From NCBI GenBank assembly GCA_019744775.1, contig JAIETZ010000011.1, positions 124,001 to 188,000 of the forward strand: DNA of 64,000 bases, in the 5' to 3' direction. The translations under genes were made by a program, and so were the position numbers. Shown piece after piece: positions 7,819 to 15,918 of this stretch (its first letter is position 1; every line of letters starts with the position of its first letter). Origin of the DNA: Candidatus Obscuribacterales bacterium (GTDB lineage Bacteria; Cyanobacteriota; Vampirovibrionia; Obscuribacterales; Obscuribacteraceae). The notes beneath the pieces were generated by a model. It saw nothing but the letters and a program-made list of their open reading frames with translations, searched no databases and had not been told where the DNA came from.

Positions 7819-8412
7819 GTGAAGCAACTGGAAATCCAATTCCCAAAATCACCGCAGCCTCGTCGTCAAGCAGAGGCACCTGCTCCTGCTGCTAAAGCAA
7901 GCTATCTGACTTTCATGACCGAGTATGTTCGGCAAGTCAACGAAGACACCTTGCGTGTCACCATTGGCGGTGTCAGGATTGGGTCAGCCAAATATTCGCG
8001 TCTGGCACAAATAAATCTCCACACGCGCATCATTACCTTCTCTCGCTACGCAATTGAAAATGTACCGGAAAGAGGCCGCCGCTATCTCGTCTTGCACGAG
8101 CTGGCACACGTCAAAGAACCCACTCACAACAAACGCTTTTGGAACATCGTCGCCCAGTTTGAGCCCGACTACAAAAGAGTTGGCAGCGAGTTAGAAAAAG
8201 CGTTTCACGCCAATGTCCTTGAAGAAATGCGCCGCCAAAAAAGTGGCAACAAAGCAACGCCGCCTCTTATTTGGACGCCGCGACTTGATCATGCCGAAGA
8301 ACTTGATTTTGATTACAACAAATTCGGCGGCAGCCACGATCTCGACTGTTCGTGGGACAGCGTCGATGATCTAGACGGTGGAATTATTACCGGTGGTTGG
8401 GACGAAGAATAA
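7819..8412 (+). CDS. YgjP/SprT-like zinc metallopeptidase domain protein
   Basis: A 197-residue protein with a gluzincin active site of the YgjP/SprT type: VLHELAHVKEPTHNKRFW, giving ligands H93, H97 and H103 and catalytic E94. Before it lie family strands (SYLTFM, RVTIGGVRIGSAKYSRLAQI) and the phrase TRIITFSRYAIENVP, which marks the expected hydrophobic core. The last 45 residues are very acidic (DLDCSWDSVDDLDGG) and are not part of the usual domain. The GTG start at 7819 is fixed by AGGGGG at 7809-7814. It diverges from cobU with a very short gap. Substrate is unknown; relatives act in proteostasis or on DNA-protein crosslinks. Confidence 0.85.
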   Translation: MKQLEIQFPKSPQPRRQAEAPAPAAKASYLTFMTEYVRQVNEDTLRVTIGGVRIGSAKYSRLAQINLHTRIITFSRYAIENVPERGRRYLVLHELAHVKEPTHNKRFWNIVAQFEPDYKRVGSELEKAFHANVLEEMRRQKSGNKATPPLIWTPRLDHAEELDFDYNKFGGSHDLDCSWDSVDDLDGGIITGGWDEE

Positions 8413-8511
8413 CTATTCGACGAATTCGCTGCCAATCGTTGTGTGATCGTTGACTATGACAGTCACAAATGTAGCAAACAATAAAACTGCTATACCTACA
8501 AAAACGCCCAT
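8413..8511 (-). CDS. 32-residue single-span membrane peptide
   Basis: A short reading frame missed by usual length cut-offs. It encodes 32 residues: an N-terminal hydrophobic span (GVFVGIAVLLFATFVTVIV) and a polar, acidic tail (NDHTTIGSEFVE). The ATG at 8511 is preceded by GGAGGG with a 4-base gap (CGTT), one of the best ribosome sites in the window. It stands alone on the minus strand, facing the metallopeptidase gene stop to stop. Size and build recall small membrane subunits such as KdpF or cytochrome-complex peptides, or type I toxins, but no match is claimed. Its promoter was not identified. Confidence 0.55.
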   Translation of the reverse strand: MGVFVGIAVLLFATFVTVIVNDHTTIGSEFVE

Positions 8512-8771
8512 AACGCCCTCCCAATCAGGCTGCGCATTTCAGGACCGATTCAATTGTGCGAACGTAACTGTGGTAATTAGAGCCTCTTGTCAGAGCACCC
8601 CGCAAATGAATTCTAATTAGTCATTTGACAACAATTTTGACGCCAAATCCAGTCTTGGATTTGCGGAATACAGCCAAAACAATATACAGAACCTAAATAA
8701 TTGCCAAAAGGAAAGTATAAAACTAGCTAGTGACCGCCTTATACGGTTAGAATTGCCAATGGTCCAAAAAT
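8512..8771. other. Intergenic stretch without a recognised gene
   Basis: AT-rich DNA between the small membrane peptide and the tandem repeat. A TTGACA occurs at 8625-8630 on the plus strand but has no -10 box at the right distance. On the minus strand TTGCGG with TCTAAT 18 bases downstream (around 8582-8611) might serve the small peptide. No dyad or coding frame stands out. Confidence 0.5.
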
Positions 8772-9060
8772 AAGCGAAGCAAGCGTTGCGGTAGCGAAGT
8801 AGCGACGAAGGAGCTACGGAGCGGACTTGAAAAAGACCCAATGCGCGCCAAAGCGAACCTCGGTTGCTGGATGGCAAGCGAAGACACAAAAATTGGACAA
8901 GCGAAGCAAGCGTTGCGGTAGCGAAGTAGCGACGAAGGAGCTACGGAGCGGACTTGAAAAAGACCCAATGCGCGGCAAAGCGAACCTCGGTTGCTGGATA
9001 GCAAGCAAGGAGACAACCCAGTGAGTTGTCGGGGCAACCGTAAAAAGCGAAACCGGAGCG
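8772..9060 (+). repeat. GCGA-rich leader repeat, copy 2, as a 126-bp tandem duplication upstream of fabF
   Basis: Two near-identical copies begin at 8772 and 8898 (period 126). Each runs from AAGCGAAGCAAGCG through TAGCGACGAAGGAGCTACGG to CTCGGTTGCTGGAT and then the core GGATGGCAAGCGAAG (GGATAGCAAGCAAG in the second). They differ at only one or two places over the first 110 bases. The second copy continues to GCGAAACCGGAGCGTTA, the family's end box, 8 bases before the fabF GTG. The GGAG of that box is the only ribosome site fabF has. The open frames on the opposite strand are products of the repeat, not genes. Confidence 0.85.
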
Positions 9061-9067
9061 TTACATT

Positions 9068-10342
9068 GTGATCAGAAGCAACAGAAGAGTCGTTATTACA
9101 GGCATAGGGATGGTCAGTCCCCTAGGAATCGGCAAGGAAGACAACTGGAAAAACCTTCTTGCAGGACAAAGCGGCGCAGGTTACATAAGCCTTTTCGACC
9201 CAGACGCTGAACGTCTTGATGTCAAGATAGGCGCTGAGGTCAAAGATTTCGACATCACCAACTTTTACCCGGACAGACGTAAATGGGGTTCCATGCTCAA
9301 AGAGATGGACCGCGTTACGCTTTTCGCCATGGTTGCCTCCAAATTGGCAATGGCAGACGCCGTACTCGATATTCGCAAGGAAGCAGATCCAGAGCGCGTC
9401 GGTACCTTTATCGGTACAGGGGTTGGTGGTCTAATTACGACAACCTTTGAACAGATGCGCCTGATGGCAGACGGCCCACGCAGCATAAGCTTGCGTTCAA
9501 TCATCAAACTCATGCCTAATGCTCCGTCCGGACAAGTAGCCATTGAATACGGCGCCAAAGGCCGCGCAAAGAGCGATGCTACTGCCTGCGCAAGTGGATT
9601 GGATGCATTATTCGATGCTTTCATGTACATCAAGAACAATCGCGCCGATGTAATGATCTCCGGCGGAACAGAAGCTTCAATCAATCCATTTGCAATCGCT
9701 TGCTTCAGCAAGATGATGGCATTATCCAAGCGCAATGACGATCCACAAGGTGCCAGCCGTCCATTTTCAGCTGACCGCGATGGCTTCGTCATGGGCGAAG
9801 GCGCCGTTATCCTCATCTTGGAAGAACTGAATCACGCCTTGAAGCGCGGCGCTCCGATTTTTGCTGAGATAGTCGGCGGCGGAGCCAGTTGTGATGCCAC
9901 GCACATTGTTGCCCCTGACGAGAAGGGTGCTGGTGTTGCTCGCGCTATGAAAGAAGCATTAGCTGAAGCGGAAATGAAACCATCAGATATTGATTACATC
10001 AATGCTCATGGCACATCGACACCACTGAATGACGAGCGAGAGACAATCGCCATCAAATCCGTCTTTGGTGATCATGCTTACAAGATTCCAATTTCCAGCA
10101 CCAAGTCCATGACGGGACACATGCTTGGAGCAGCAGGCGCATTGGGTGCAGCCGTCACTGCTATGTCTATTCAAGACAATATGGTCCACCCAACAATCAA
10201 CTACGATAATCCGGATCCGAAATGCGATCTCGACTATGTACCAAACGTAGCTCGCGAAGCCAAGATTAACACCGCCCTAGTTGAAGCCCTCGGCTTCGGC
10301 GGACATAACACAGTATTGGTACTGAAGCGCTTCGTAGCGTAG
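9068..10342 (+). CDS. fabF: 3-oxoacyl-[acyl-carrier-protein] synthase II (KAS II)
   Basis: Condenses malonyl-ACP with a growing acyl-ACP in fatty acid elongation; cytosolic homodimer. The Cys-His-His triad is complete: C174 in DATACASGLDAL, H314 in NAHGTSTPLND and H351 in KSMTGHMLGAAGA. At 424 residues it is about ten longer than E. coli FabF. The GTG at 9068 is the first start downstream of the repeat element, with GGAG at 9055-9058 nine bases before it. No other fab gene is adjacent, so it is transcribed alone or from a promoter upstream of the repeat. A strong intrinsic terminator follows the stop. Confidence 0.96.
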   Translation: MIRSNRRVVITGIGMVSPLGIGKEDNWKNLLAGQSGAGYISLFDPDAERLDVKIGAEVKDFDITNFYPDRRKWGSMLKEMDRVTLFAMVASKLAMADAVLDIRKEADPERVGTFIGTGVGGLITTTFEQMRLMADGPRSISLRSIIKLMPNAPSGQVAIEYGAKGRAKSDATACASGLDALFDAFMYIKNNRADVMISGGTEASINPFAIACFSKMMALSKRNDDPQGASRPFSADRDGFVMGEGAVILILEELNHALKRGAPIFAEIVGGGASCDATHIVAPDEKGAGVARAMKEALAEAEMKPSDIDYINAHGTSTPLNDERETIAIKSVFGDHAYKIPISSTKSMTGHMLGAAGALGAAVTAMSIQDNMVHPTINYDNPDPKCDLDYVPNVAREAKINTALVEALGFGGHNTVLVLKRFVA

Positions 10343-10365
10343 CGTCGTTTGTCGTGCTTCTCGTA

Positions 10366-10389
10366 GGGGCGCATGCAATGCGCCCTTTT
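10366..10389 (+). terminator. Intrinsic terminator after fabF (GGGCGCAT palindrome)
   Basis: GGGCGCAT (10367-10374) and ATGCGCCC (10378-10385) form a perfect 8-bp stem with a 3-base loop, followed by TTTT. The sequence GTAGGGGCGCAT...ATGCGCCC recurs after ispG and between gcvPB and rnd, so it is also a dispersed repeat. Confidence 0.8.
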
Positions 10390-10446
10390 CCAAGAATCTC
10401 ACGTCTCTAAGATGCGAGATCTTCGGCTAACGGCTCAAAATAACTT

Positions 10447-12777
10447 TTACTGCTTCGTCGCTTGAACTGTTGCTTGCTGAGCAGCGTAGCTTAACACGCT
10501 CGGATCCGGCATTGCCGGATCATTATTTAGGCTGCCACCACTTCCCATCATACCGACATTTGCACTTTCAGTATTCTCAACTGAATAAGAAAGCGCTGAC
10601 TGATGACGGCTGTCTTGTGAGAGAAATGGAAAACGTCTGACCATCGCCTCTCTAGTCACAGCAGAGGTAGCGGAAGAACGCTTCGTCGAACCAAACAACT
10701 CCGGCATTGTACCTTTTAACTCGTCATACTGAGCAAGCGTATCAGCATCAAATCCACCAAGTATCCCTGACATGCCGGCATTTGGACCTCTTAGCGAATG
10801 ACCTCTGTCAGAAGCCTTTAAAGTTTGAGAAAACGACGGCGTTACTATTCTTGTAAAACTAGTAGTTGGTTGAGCAGGCGGCGTAAAACGAAGTCTTCTG
10901 AAAGCCGGATGAATTTGAGCTGAGACAACTTCTGCTGCTTCACTTGGCGGCGAGTATAATCCGACTCGGAATCCTAATTCATTCATCCAATCAGGAAGTT
11001 GCTTGCTGAACTTCTCATATTGCTTCTCTTCAAATAAAGACTGCCAAGTATTCGTCGGACCCGTGATTGTAATATCGTCACTATTGGAAGCAGAATGCGC
11101 CGCCACGATGCTACCACCTACTGCAGTAAATGGTACAGCGTAAGAAGTAAATTTGGCATTGACACCAGAAACAAGTGAAGGCTGTCCGTATTTAGATTCG
11201 TACTTGAATTCGATCTTTGAATCGCCTTTGGTTCCAAACTGGGATTCAAAAGCAGCTATCCGCTCTGCGCTGAATGGATTTGAAGTCTCAACAGGTGCAA
11301 CTTCAACTGCTTTCGCCTCTCTAACTTCAACAACTTCTGTTTCCGCTACATTCGGTTCTGCGGCCTTGACCTGGACTGCATCGACTTCGGCTTGAGCAAC
11401 TTCCCTGACTTGACCTTCTGCCAATTGCGACTCGGTCGTGACAGTTGCAGTGTCTTGTGCACGGACTTGTTCAACTTCGGCGTTCTTAACGTCGGCTTCA
11501 GTTACTTGAACTTCTTTCGCATCGACTTTTCTTGTCTCGGTTTCAATTACTTGAACTTCTTTTGCATCGGCTTTTCTTGTCTCGGTTTCAATTACTTGAA
11601 CTTCTTTTGCATCGGCTTTTCTTGTCTCTGCTTCAGTTACTTGAACTTCTTTTGCATCGGCTTTTCTTGTCTCTGCTTCGACTATCTTCTGCTCGACAGC
11701 CTTAGCTGTATCAGCCTTCGGTTCGGCCTTCGGCTCGGCTTTCGGCTCGGCTTTCAGCTCAGCTTTCGGTTCAGCCTTGCCTTGCGGTTCTTGAGCTTTG
11801 AGATTTCTAGTTTGGTTCTCGATAGGCTCGCCAGATTTTGCTTCAGAAGATGCTTTGAGCTTGAAAGTACCAGACCCTGCATCGGCAGACTTCGCATTAT
11901 CAATTACAAAGTTCCGCTCAATTTTGCATTGGAGAAGTGGAATCTTTCTTGAAGTCGGTACTGGTTCAACCTTCGACTCAGCTTTACCTTGTACTTTGGT
12001 TTCTGCGCTAGCATATTTAGCTTCTGCGCTAGCGTGCACATTCGCTTCACCATGCCTGGCTTTTAGGTGGAATTTACCAAACTTACCCAAAGCCATTTGC
12101 GCAAGCGGGAAAGTTGCTCCAAAAGCGGCACCTTCACCGGAGACATTTAGCAGATCGTTTTGATTTATTTCTTTGCCGGCAACCAAGCTGGACGCATAAT
12201 AGCCGCCCACGGCACTGCCTGCACCAATTACCGGTTGAGCGGCAATTTTCGTGAATCGATACTTGGCCGGTAAGAGATGATTTGCGCCGTCATACATGAG
12301 CATAGTAGTGGCACCACCAGCGGCATTTGCAACACGTCCCTGCATGTTATCTGCGTTCAAGTAAAAGTCATGAACGCCGGCACCAACTACGTTGCCTACA
12401 GTTTTGTTGCTCAACACCTTAATGGCTGATTCGCCCAGCTTAAAAGCCGTACCAAATTTCTTGCCGACTGTTTGCGTTATTAGCCCCGCCACCGAATAAG
12501 TGACAGCGCTTACAGAACCATGCACAAAGAAATCAGTAGACTTACCTACAAAATCATCCGGCTCATGTTTGGTTTTTTCAGTCTGTTTCGCCGGCTGAGC
12601 CTTGCCACCGTGAGCCAACCAGTCAATGTCATTGGCAAAATTCTTTACCGGATCAAAGATATCTTGCTCAACTGCGTTCGAAAACGAAGCGCCCAGGTCG
12701 TTTTGTACCCAGCCTTGCAGAGTCCTTTTCTCAGGACCTTTCTTATCGTCTTCAAACTGCCCAGTCTGCGAAGTCAT
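10447..12777 (-). CDS. Giant modular protein of unknown function, paralogue A
   Basis: A 776-residue protein with no signal peptide. Residues 1-240 form an Ala/Gly-rich region with several hydrophobic helices (for example SVSAVTYSVAGLITQTVG, FGATFPLAQMALG) that may be membrane-associating. The middle (about 240-500) is low complexity: EPKA repeats and a 15-residue Lys/Glu repeat (AETRKADAKEVQVTE) four times over, probably helical coiled coil. The last 170 residues share a domain with the protein coded just upstream: LPDWM, TPSF, a Gly-rich SGILGGFDADTLAQY, then RRFPFL and HQSALS. GGTGA five bases before the ATG is the ribosome site. No known family was recognised; tandem duplication of the gene followed by divergence is the likely origin. 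Confidence 0.8.
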   Translation of the reverse strand: MTSQTGQFEDDKKGPEKRTLQGWVQNDLGASFSNAVEQDIFDPVKNFANDIDWLAHGGKAQPAKQTEKTKHEPDDFVGKSTDFFVHGSVSAVTYSVAGLITQTVGKKFGTAFKLGESAIKVLSNKTVGNVVGAGVHDFYLNADNMQGRVANAAGGATTMLMYDGANHLLPAKYRFTKIAAQPVIGAGSAVGGYYASSLVAGKEINQNDLLNVSGEGAAFGATFPLAQMALGKFGKFHLKARHGEANVHASAEAKYASAETKVQGKAESKVEPVPTSRKIPLLQCKIERNFVIDNAKSADAGSGTFKLKASSEAKSGEPIENQTRNLKAQEPQGKAEPKAELKAEPKAEPKAEPKADTAKAVEQKIVEAETRKADAKEVQVTEAETRKADAKEVQVIETETRKADAKEVQVIETETRKVDAKEVQVTEADVKNAEVEQVRAQDTATVTTESQLAEGQVREVAQAEVDAVQVKAAEPNVAETEVVEVREAKAVEVAPVETSNPFSAERIAAFESQFGTKGDSKIEFKYESKYGQPSLVSGVNAKFTSYAVPFTAVGGSIVAAHSASNSDDITITGPTNTWQSLFEEKQYEKFSKQLPDWMNELGFRVGLYSPPSEAAEVVSAQIHPAFRRLRFTPPAQPTTSFTRIVTPSFSQTLKASDRGHSLRGPNAGMSGILGGFDADTLAQYDELKGTMPELFGSTKRSSATSAVTREAMVRRFPFLSQDSRHQSALSYSVENTESANVGMMGSGGSLNNDPAMPDPSVLSYAAQQATVQATKQ
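11497..11691 (-). repeat. In-frame 45-bp tandem repeat, four units, in paralogue A
   Basis: Units begin at 11497, 11542, 11587 and 11632 with a degenerate fifth start; each encodes AETRKADAKEVQVTE with T/I and A/T changes. Being a multiple of three, gain or loss of a unit keeps the frame. Confidence 0.85.
11716..11777 (-). repeat. In-frame 12-bp repeat coding EPKA/ELKA
   Basis: About five 12-base units of the GGCTCGGCTTTC type encode consecutive EPKA or ELKA tetrapeptides in paralogue A. The coded segment should be an extended, flexible linker. Confidence 0.8.
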
Positions 12778-12908
12778 CGCTTCACCACATCTCTAAACGT
12801 CGGTGCTTTCAACCGAACCTATGCAGAATAGGCACAGATTAGACAAAAATCAGACAGATGTCAGTGGGAGAATTACGAACTGGGCGCCAATTCCAGCTAT
12901 TTTAGAAA

Positions 12909-15599
12909 TTAAGCTTCTTCATCCTGGTTAGGTTTGCTGCCTTGTCCGACGCCGGTAGAAGGTGGTTCCTGTTGTCCGGAAGCGGTTGCTGTAGAAGTCG
13001 ACGCTAGGCTATAGCCTGGACCGAAATCGACGCGTGAGTCAGGTCTGACAAAGAGTGCTGATTGCCGTTTTTGTGCATCGTTTGCCAGGTATGGATAGCG
13101 TTTAAGCAACATTGCCTGCTGTGCATCCTCTGCGGTGTGCAGCAATTGCATCAAGTGGTTGTATTGAGCTAGAGACACGGCATCAAAACCACCTAAAATT
13201 CCAGGAATACCTTGCATTCGTCCAGTGAGGGTGTGTCTGTTTCCGAGGGTGGACAAAGGCTTGAATGTCGGCGATACGATTCTGGCATCGTCTGCCAAAT
13301 GAGTTCGAGTGCGTTGCACAAAAGCAATCACCTTGCTTGTCTCGGGCGACGATACCGTACCTGGTGACAAAAGGACTCTATGTCCAAATGGTTTCATCCA
13401 ATCCGGCAATTTTTCAATGCGTTGATTTTCTGCACGTTCTTCGACAACCTTAGCGAACTCTTGTTTTGACTCGTTGACGCCGGCATTCATTGTCACCGCT
13501 GAAAAAATTGGGTTGACCGGATTATCTAGCCTGACGGACTGTCCTTCGTTTGTTTCGGCTTTTGCCAAAGCTTCGCGCTCCGGAGCAAAATCCATTTTTG
13601 GTGATCTCTCGGGTGGATAAACATAGCTAATCGTTGCTGTGGAATCAGAAATAGCTCTATAGAGCGTGGCGGCGGAAATGTCCGTATACAGATGAGATAA
13701 CAAATCCCTGTTGGTTGCCAGACTTAGAATCATCACTGTCTGCACTAACCGAGCAGTTGTATCTGCGTCCTTTGATTGCTCGATAAGATCAATTGTCTTG
13801 AGCAAATTCGCATGCGCCAAATCGCGCATAGTGTACAAATTGTCTATCTTAGTGGACAGCACGAATTGAGACTCAGTTGTTTTTGCATTTTCCAAACGTT
13901 GAAATTCAGCAGCAGTCTTAACAACGGACACATCCGCGACAGATATTTTCAACTTGTCTGCAATAGGTGCCGTTGCTTTATTTGTCTCAACCAACTTGTT
14001 GTAGTCCTTCACGCTGGTATCAAGAGAAGCAATTGCCTTATCCTGCTGGGCTCCTTTGCCGGTAATTGCATCTTGCACATCTCTTTGCACAATGCTTGCT
14101 TTCTGCACAAGTGCTGCGCCTAATGGGTGACTAGTGTCTGCATGCTCTTGCACTGGAGCAACCGCCTTGGTGATGTTGTCGACGGCGCGGGCAACATCAT
14201 GCTTAGGCTCAGGGGCTTTTGCCACCACCTCTCGCATGATGTCTTTACTTTGAGCCGGCTTCTCTACCGGACGATCTGTTGCAACCGGCATAGCTGGAGT
14301 TTCACTAATACGGACATCGCTCGTTTGACGTGTCAGTGGTTGAGTCTCAGCCGGCGGCTCAAAACTTCTAGCTGGAGAAATGTTTGTCGGCGCAGAAGGA
14401 ATCGAAGAAATGGTTCTTGGAGTGGTTGCTGGCTTGCCTTTGCTTGGCGTATCAGCCTTCGCATCCGCAATGACACCCGGCGACGGATAGTCACCACGCA
14501 AATCAGTCGAGGGCCTAATTACCGGAGTTGTAGATTTTGGAGGAGTTGTAGATTTTGGAGGAGGTGTGTCTTTTGTTGGCGTCGCGTCTACTGTCAAATT
14601 AATGACCAGCTTCTTGCCGCCATCAAACCAGTGGCCAATTGTGTGACCACCGGCATCAATAGCTGTGCCGCTATTTGCCACCGGCATTTTTACATCTGAT
14701 ATCGGCGGGGGAAAAGGTACGTCTCCTTTTCCAATTGGTTTCTCCACAATCAAAGGCTTAACATGATCATCCTTCGCAATCTTCGTCATTGGCAATTCGC
14801 CTACTACAGGAGGCGTCTTATAGACGGACTCAGTTGCACTTATCTGTAAAACAACTTTGCTTTCCGTGTTGAACGGCACGTGCGCGTTTTTCTCATCGCT
14901 TATAACCGTCGTCTCTTTGACCTCAGCCACCTTACCTGTGATAGTCGGTTGTTTGGCATTAATTACTTCACTAGCAGGCGTAATTGCTTTGTCCAGAGTA
15001 GTCTCTTTCGCAATTGTGGTTTCTTTAGCCGGTGCGGCTTCCTTCGCCGGCATAACTTCCTTAGACTGTGTGACGATCTTTTCTTTCGCAGAAGATTCCT
15101 TTACCGAAGGTTCCGGCTTCTCGTATACGCTTTCGGTGATACCGGTTTGCAAAAAGATTTTGCCGTCAGTCGATTTACTCGATTTTGTCTCTATCTTTTC
15201 GTCAATTGCTTTTACCTGTTTTTCCGCAGGCAATTCATTCCAAAACTGCTCACCGATGCCGGTCTCCGCTTTTGTTTCACGTGAGCTGTTGAACATTCTC
15301 TCGTACATATCGTCGCCGGTTTTAATCAGCGATTCGCCGGCAGGATCAAGAACCCCCTGCATGGCAACCAGTCCCTTAAGCTCGGTTTTCGGCGGAAGCT
15401 CACTCTTCGGGGCATTGCTATCATCGGTCGTCACGTTAGCTGCTTGCGACAGTATTTGACTGGCTTCGGTTTGCTCCTTGGTCCCGGCATCGGCTTTGCT
15501 CGTCAGTTCCTGTTTATCCGAGCCGGCAGGCGCAGCCTTACGCCGCTCAAGACCTTCGTCTGAGCCTTTCGGCGTCTCTCTGCTGTTATCACCAGTCAT
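12909..15599 (-). CDS. Giant modular protein of unknown function, paralogue B
   Basis: An 896-residue protein that starts with a charged, disordered region (MTGDNSRETPKGSDEGLERR), continues with Lys/Glu/Thr-rich and Pro/Thr-rich low-complexity stretches to about residue 460, has a helical block (about 460-660; ITKAVAPVQ to ATISYVYPPE), and ends in the same C-terminal domain as paralogue A: LPDWMKPFGHRVLL, SPTF, RHTLTGRMQGIPGILGGFDA, LAQYNHL, LKRYPYL and QSALF. There is no signal peptide or recognised enzyme motif. Paralogue A follows in the same direction after 131 bases. Ribosome site AGGTAGGA lies 12 bases before the ATG. Perhaps a surface or cytoskeleton-like structural protein, but no function is claimed. 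Confidence 0.8.
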   Translation of the reverse strand: MTGDNSRETPKGSDEGLERRKAAPAGSDKQELTSKADAGTKEQTEASQILSQAANVTTDDSNAPKSELPPKTELKGLVAMQGVLDPAGESLIKTGDDMYERMFNSSRETKAETGIGEQFWNELPAEKQVKAIDEKIETKSSKSTDGKIFLQTGITESVYEKPEPSVKESSAKEKIVTQSKEVMPAKEAAPAKETTIAKETTLDKAITPASEVINAKQPTITGKVAEVKETTVISDEKNAHVPFNTESKVVLQISATESVYKTPPVVGELPMTKIAKDDHVKPLIVEKPIGKGDVPFPPPISDVKMPVANSGTAIDAGGHTIGHWFDGGKKLVINLTVDATPTKDTPPPKSTTPPKSTTPVIRPSTDLRGDYPSPGVIADAKADTPSKGKPATTPRTISSIPSAPTNISPARSFEPPAETQPLTRQTSDVRISETPAMPVATDRPVEKPAQSKDIMREVVAKAPEPKHDVARAVDNITKAVAPVQEHADTSHPLGAALVQKASIVQRDVQDAITGKGAQQDKAIASLDTSVKDYNKLVETNKATAPIADKLKISVADVSVVKTAAEFQRLENAKTTESQFVLSTKIDNLYTMRDLAHANLLKTIDLIEQSKDADTTARLVQTVMILSLATNRDLLSHLYTDISAATLYRAISDSTATISYVYPPERSPKMDFAPEREALAKAETNEGQSVRLDNPVNPIFSAVTMNAGVNESKQEFAKVVEERAENQRIEKLPDWMKPFGHRVLLSPGTVSSPETSKVIAFVQRTRTHLADDARIVSPTFKPLSTLGNRHTLTGRMQGIPGILGGFDAVSLAQYNHLMQLLHTAEDAQQAMLLKRYPYLANDAQKRQSALFVRPDSRVDFGPGYSLASTSTATASGQQEPPSTGVGQGSKPNQDEEA

Positions 15600-15918
15600 A
15601 GTGTTAGTAAGTCCTACCTGTACTTATTTTTCCCATCAGGCGTGGCTTTAAAAACCATTTGAAGTGCCTTTGGGCTCTTGCTTCTAGCCGAACCAGGCAA
15701 CTTTTAGACTAATTTCCAAGCGCCAGATATCGCCAGTGCCAATGAAATTTACTAAGATGTCAATATTATGGGTAGTTTTAATCTAAAAAGCGAGCACAAT
15801 TAACCTTGGCAGCCAATTGCTCAAACCGCTAGCTTATGCGGATTCAAGGCTACTTCCGGCGATTTGCTCTATGATTAGTCCTCCTCAAATTAATCTTGCG
15901 TACAGAGGTTCTTACTAA
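15600..15918. other. Divergent intergenic region between paralogue B and the cysteine operon
   Basis: 319 bases that should hold promoters in both directions. A short CCGC/GCGG dyad lies around 15830-15841 on the side of the cysteine genes. No consensus -35/-10 pair with proper spacing, no T-box or S-box riboswitch pattern and no small reading frame with a ribosome site was found. Confidence 0.5.

Noticed and set aside
8625-8654. TTGACA at 8625 as a promoter for fabF
   Set aside because: No -10 box at 16-18 bases; and it is over 400 bases from fabF.
8772-9020. Two repeat units as a possible CRISPR array
   Set aside because: Units are 126 bp and abut directly, with no short repeat plus unique spacer pattern and no cas gene.
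8617-9037. Overlapping minus-strand open frames of 60-96 residues
   Set aside because: They are created by the GCGA-rich tandem repeat, which has few stop codons on that strand; the same peptide recurs with the 126-bp period and there is no ribosome site.
11392-11952. Plus-strand frame rich in Phe, Cys and Leu (186 residues)
   Set aside because: It is the antisense shadow of the Lys/Glu/Ala repeats in paralogue A; composition follows from the repeat.
14127-15459. Long plus-strand frames opposite paralogue B
   Set aside because: Shadows of a long low-complexity gene; no ribosome sites, no recognisable domain.
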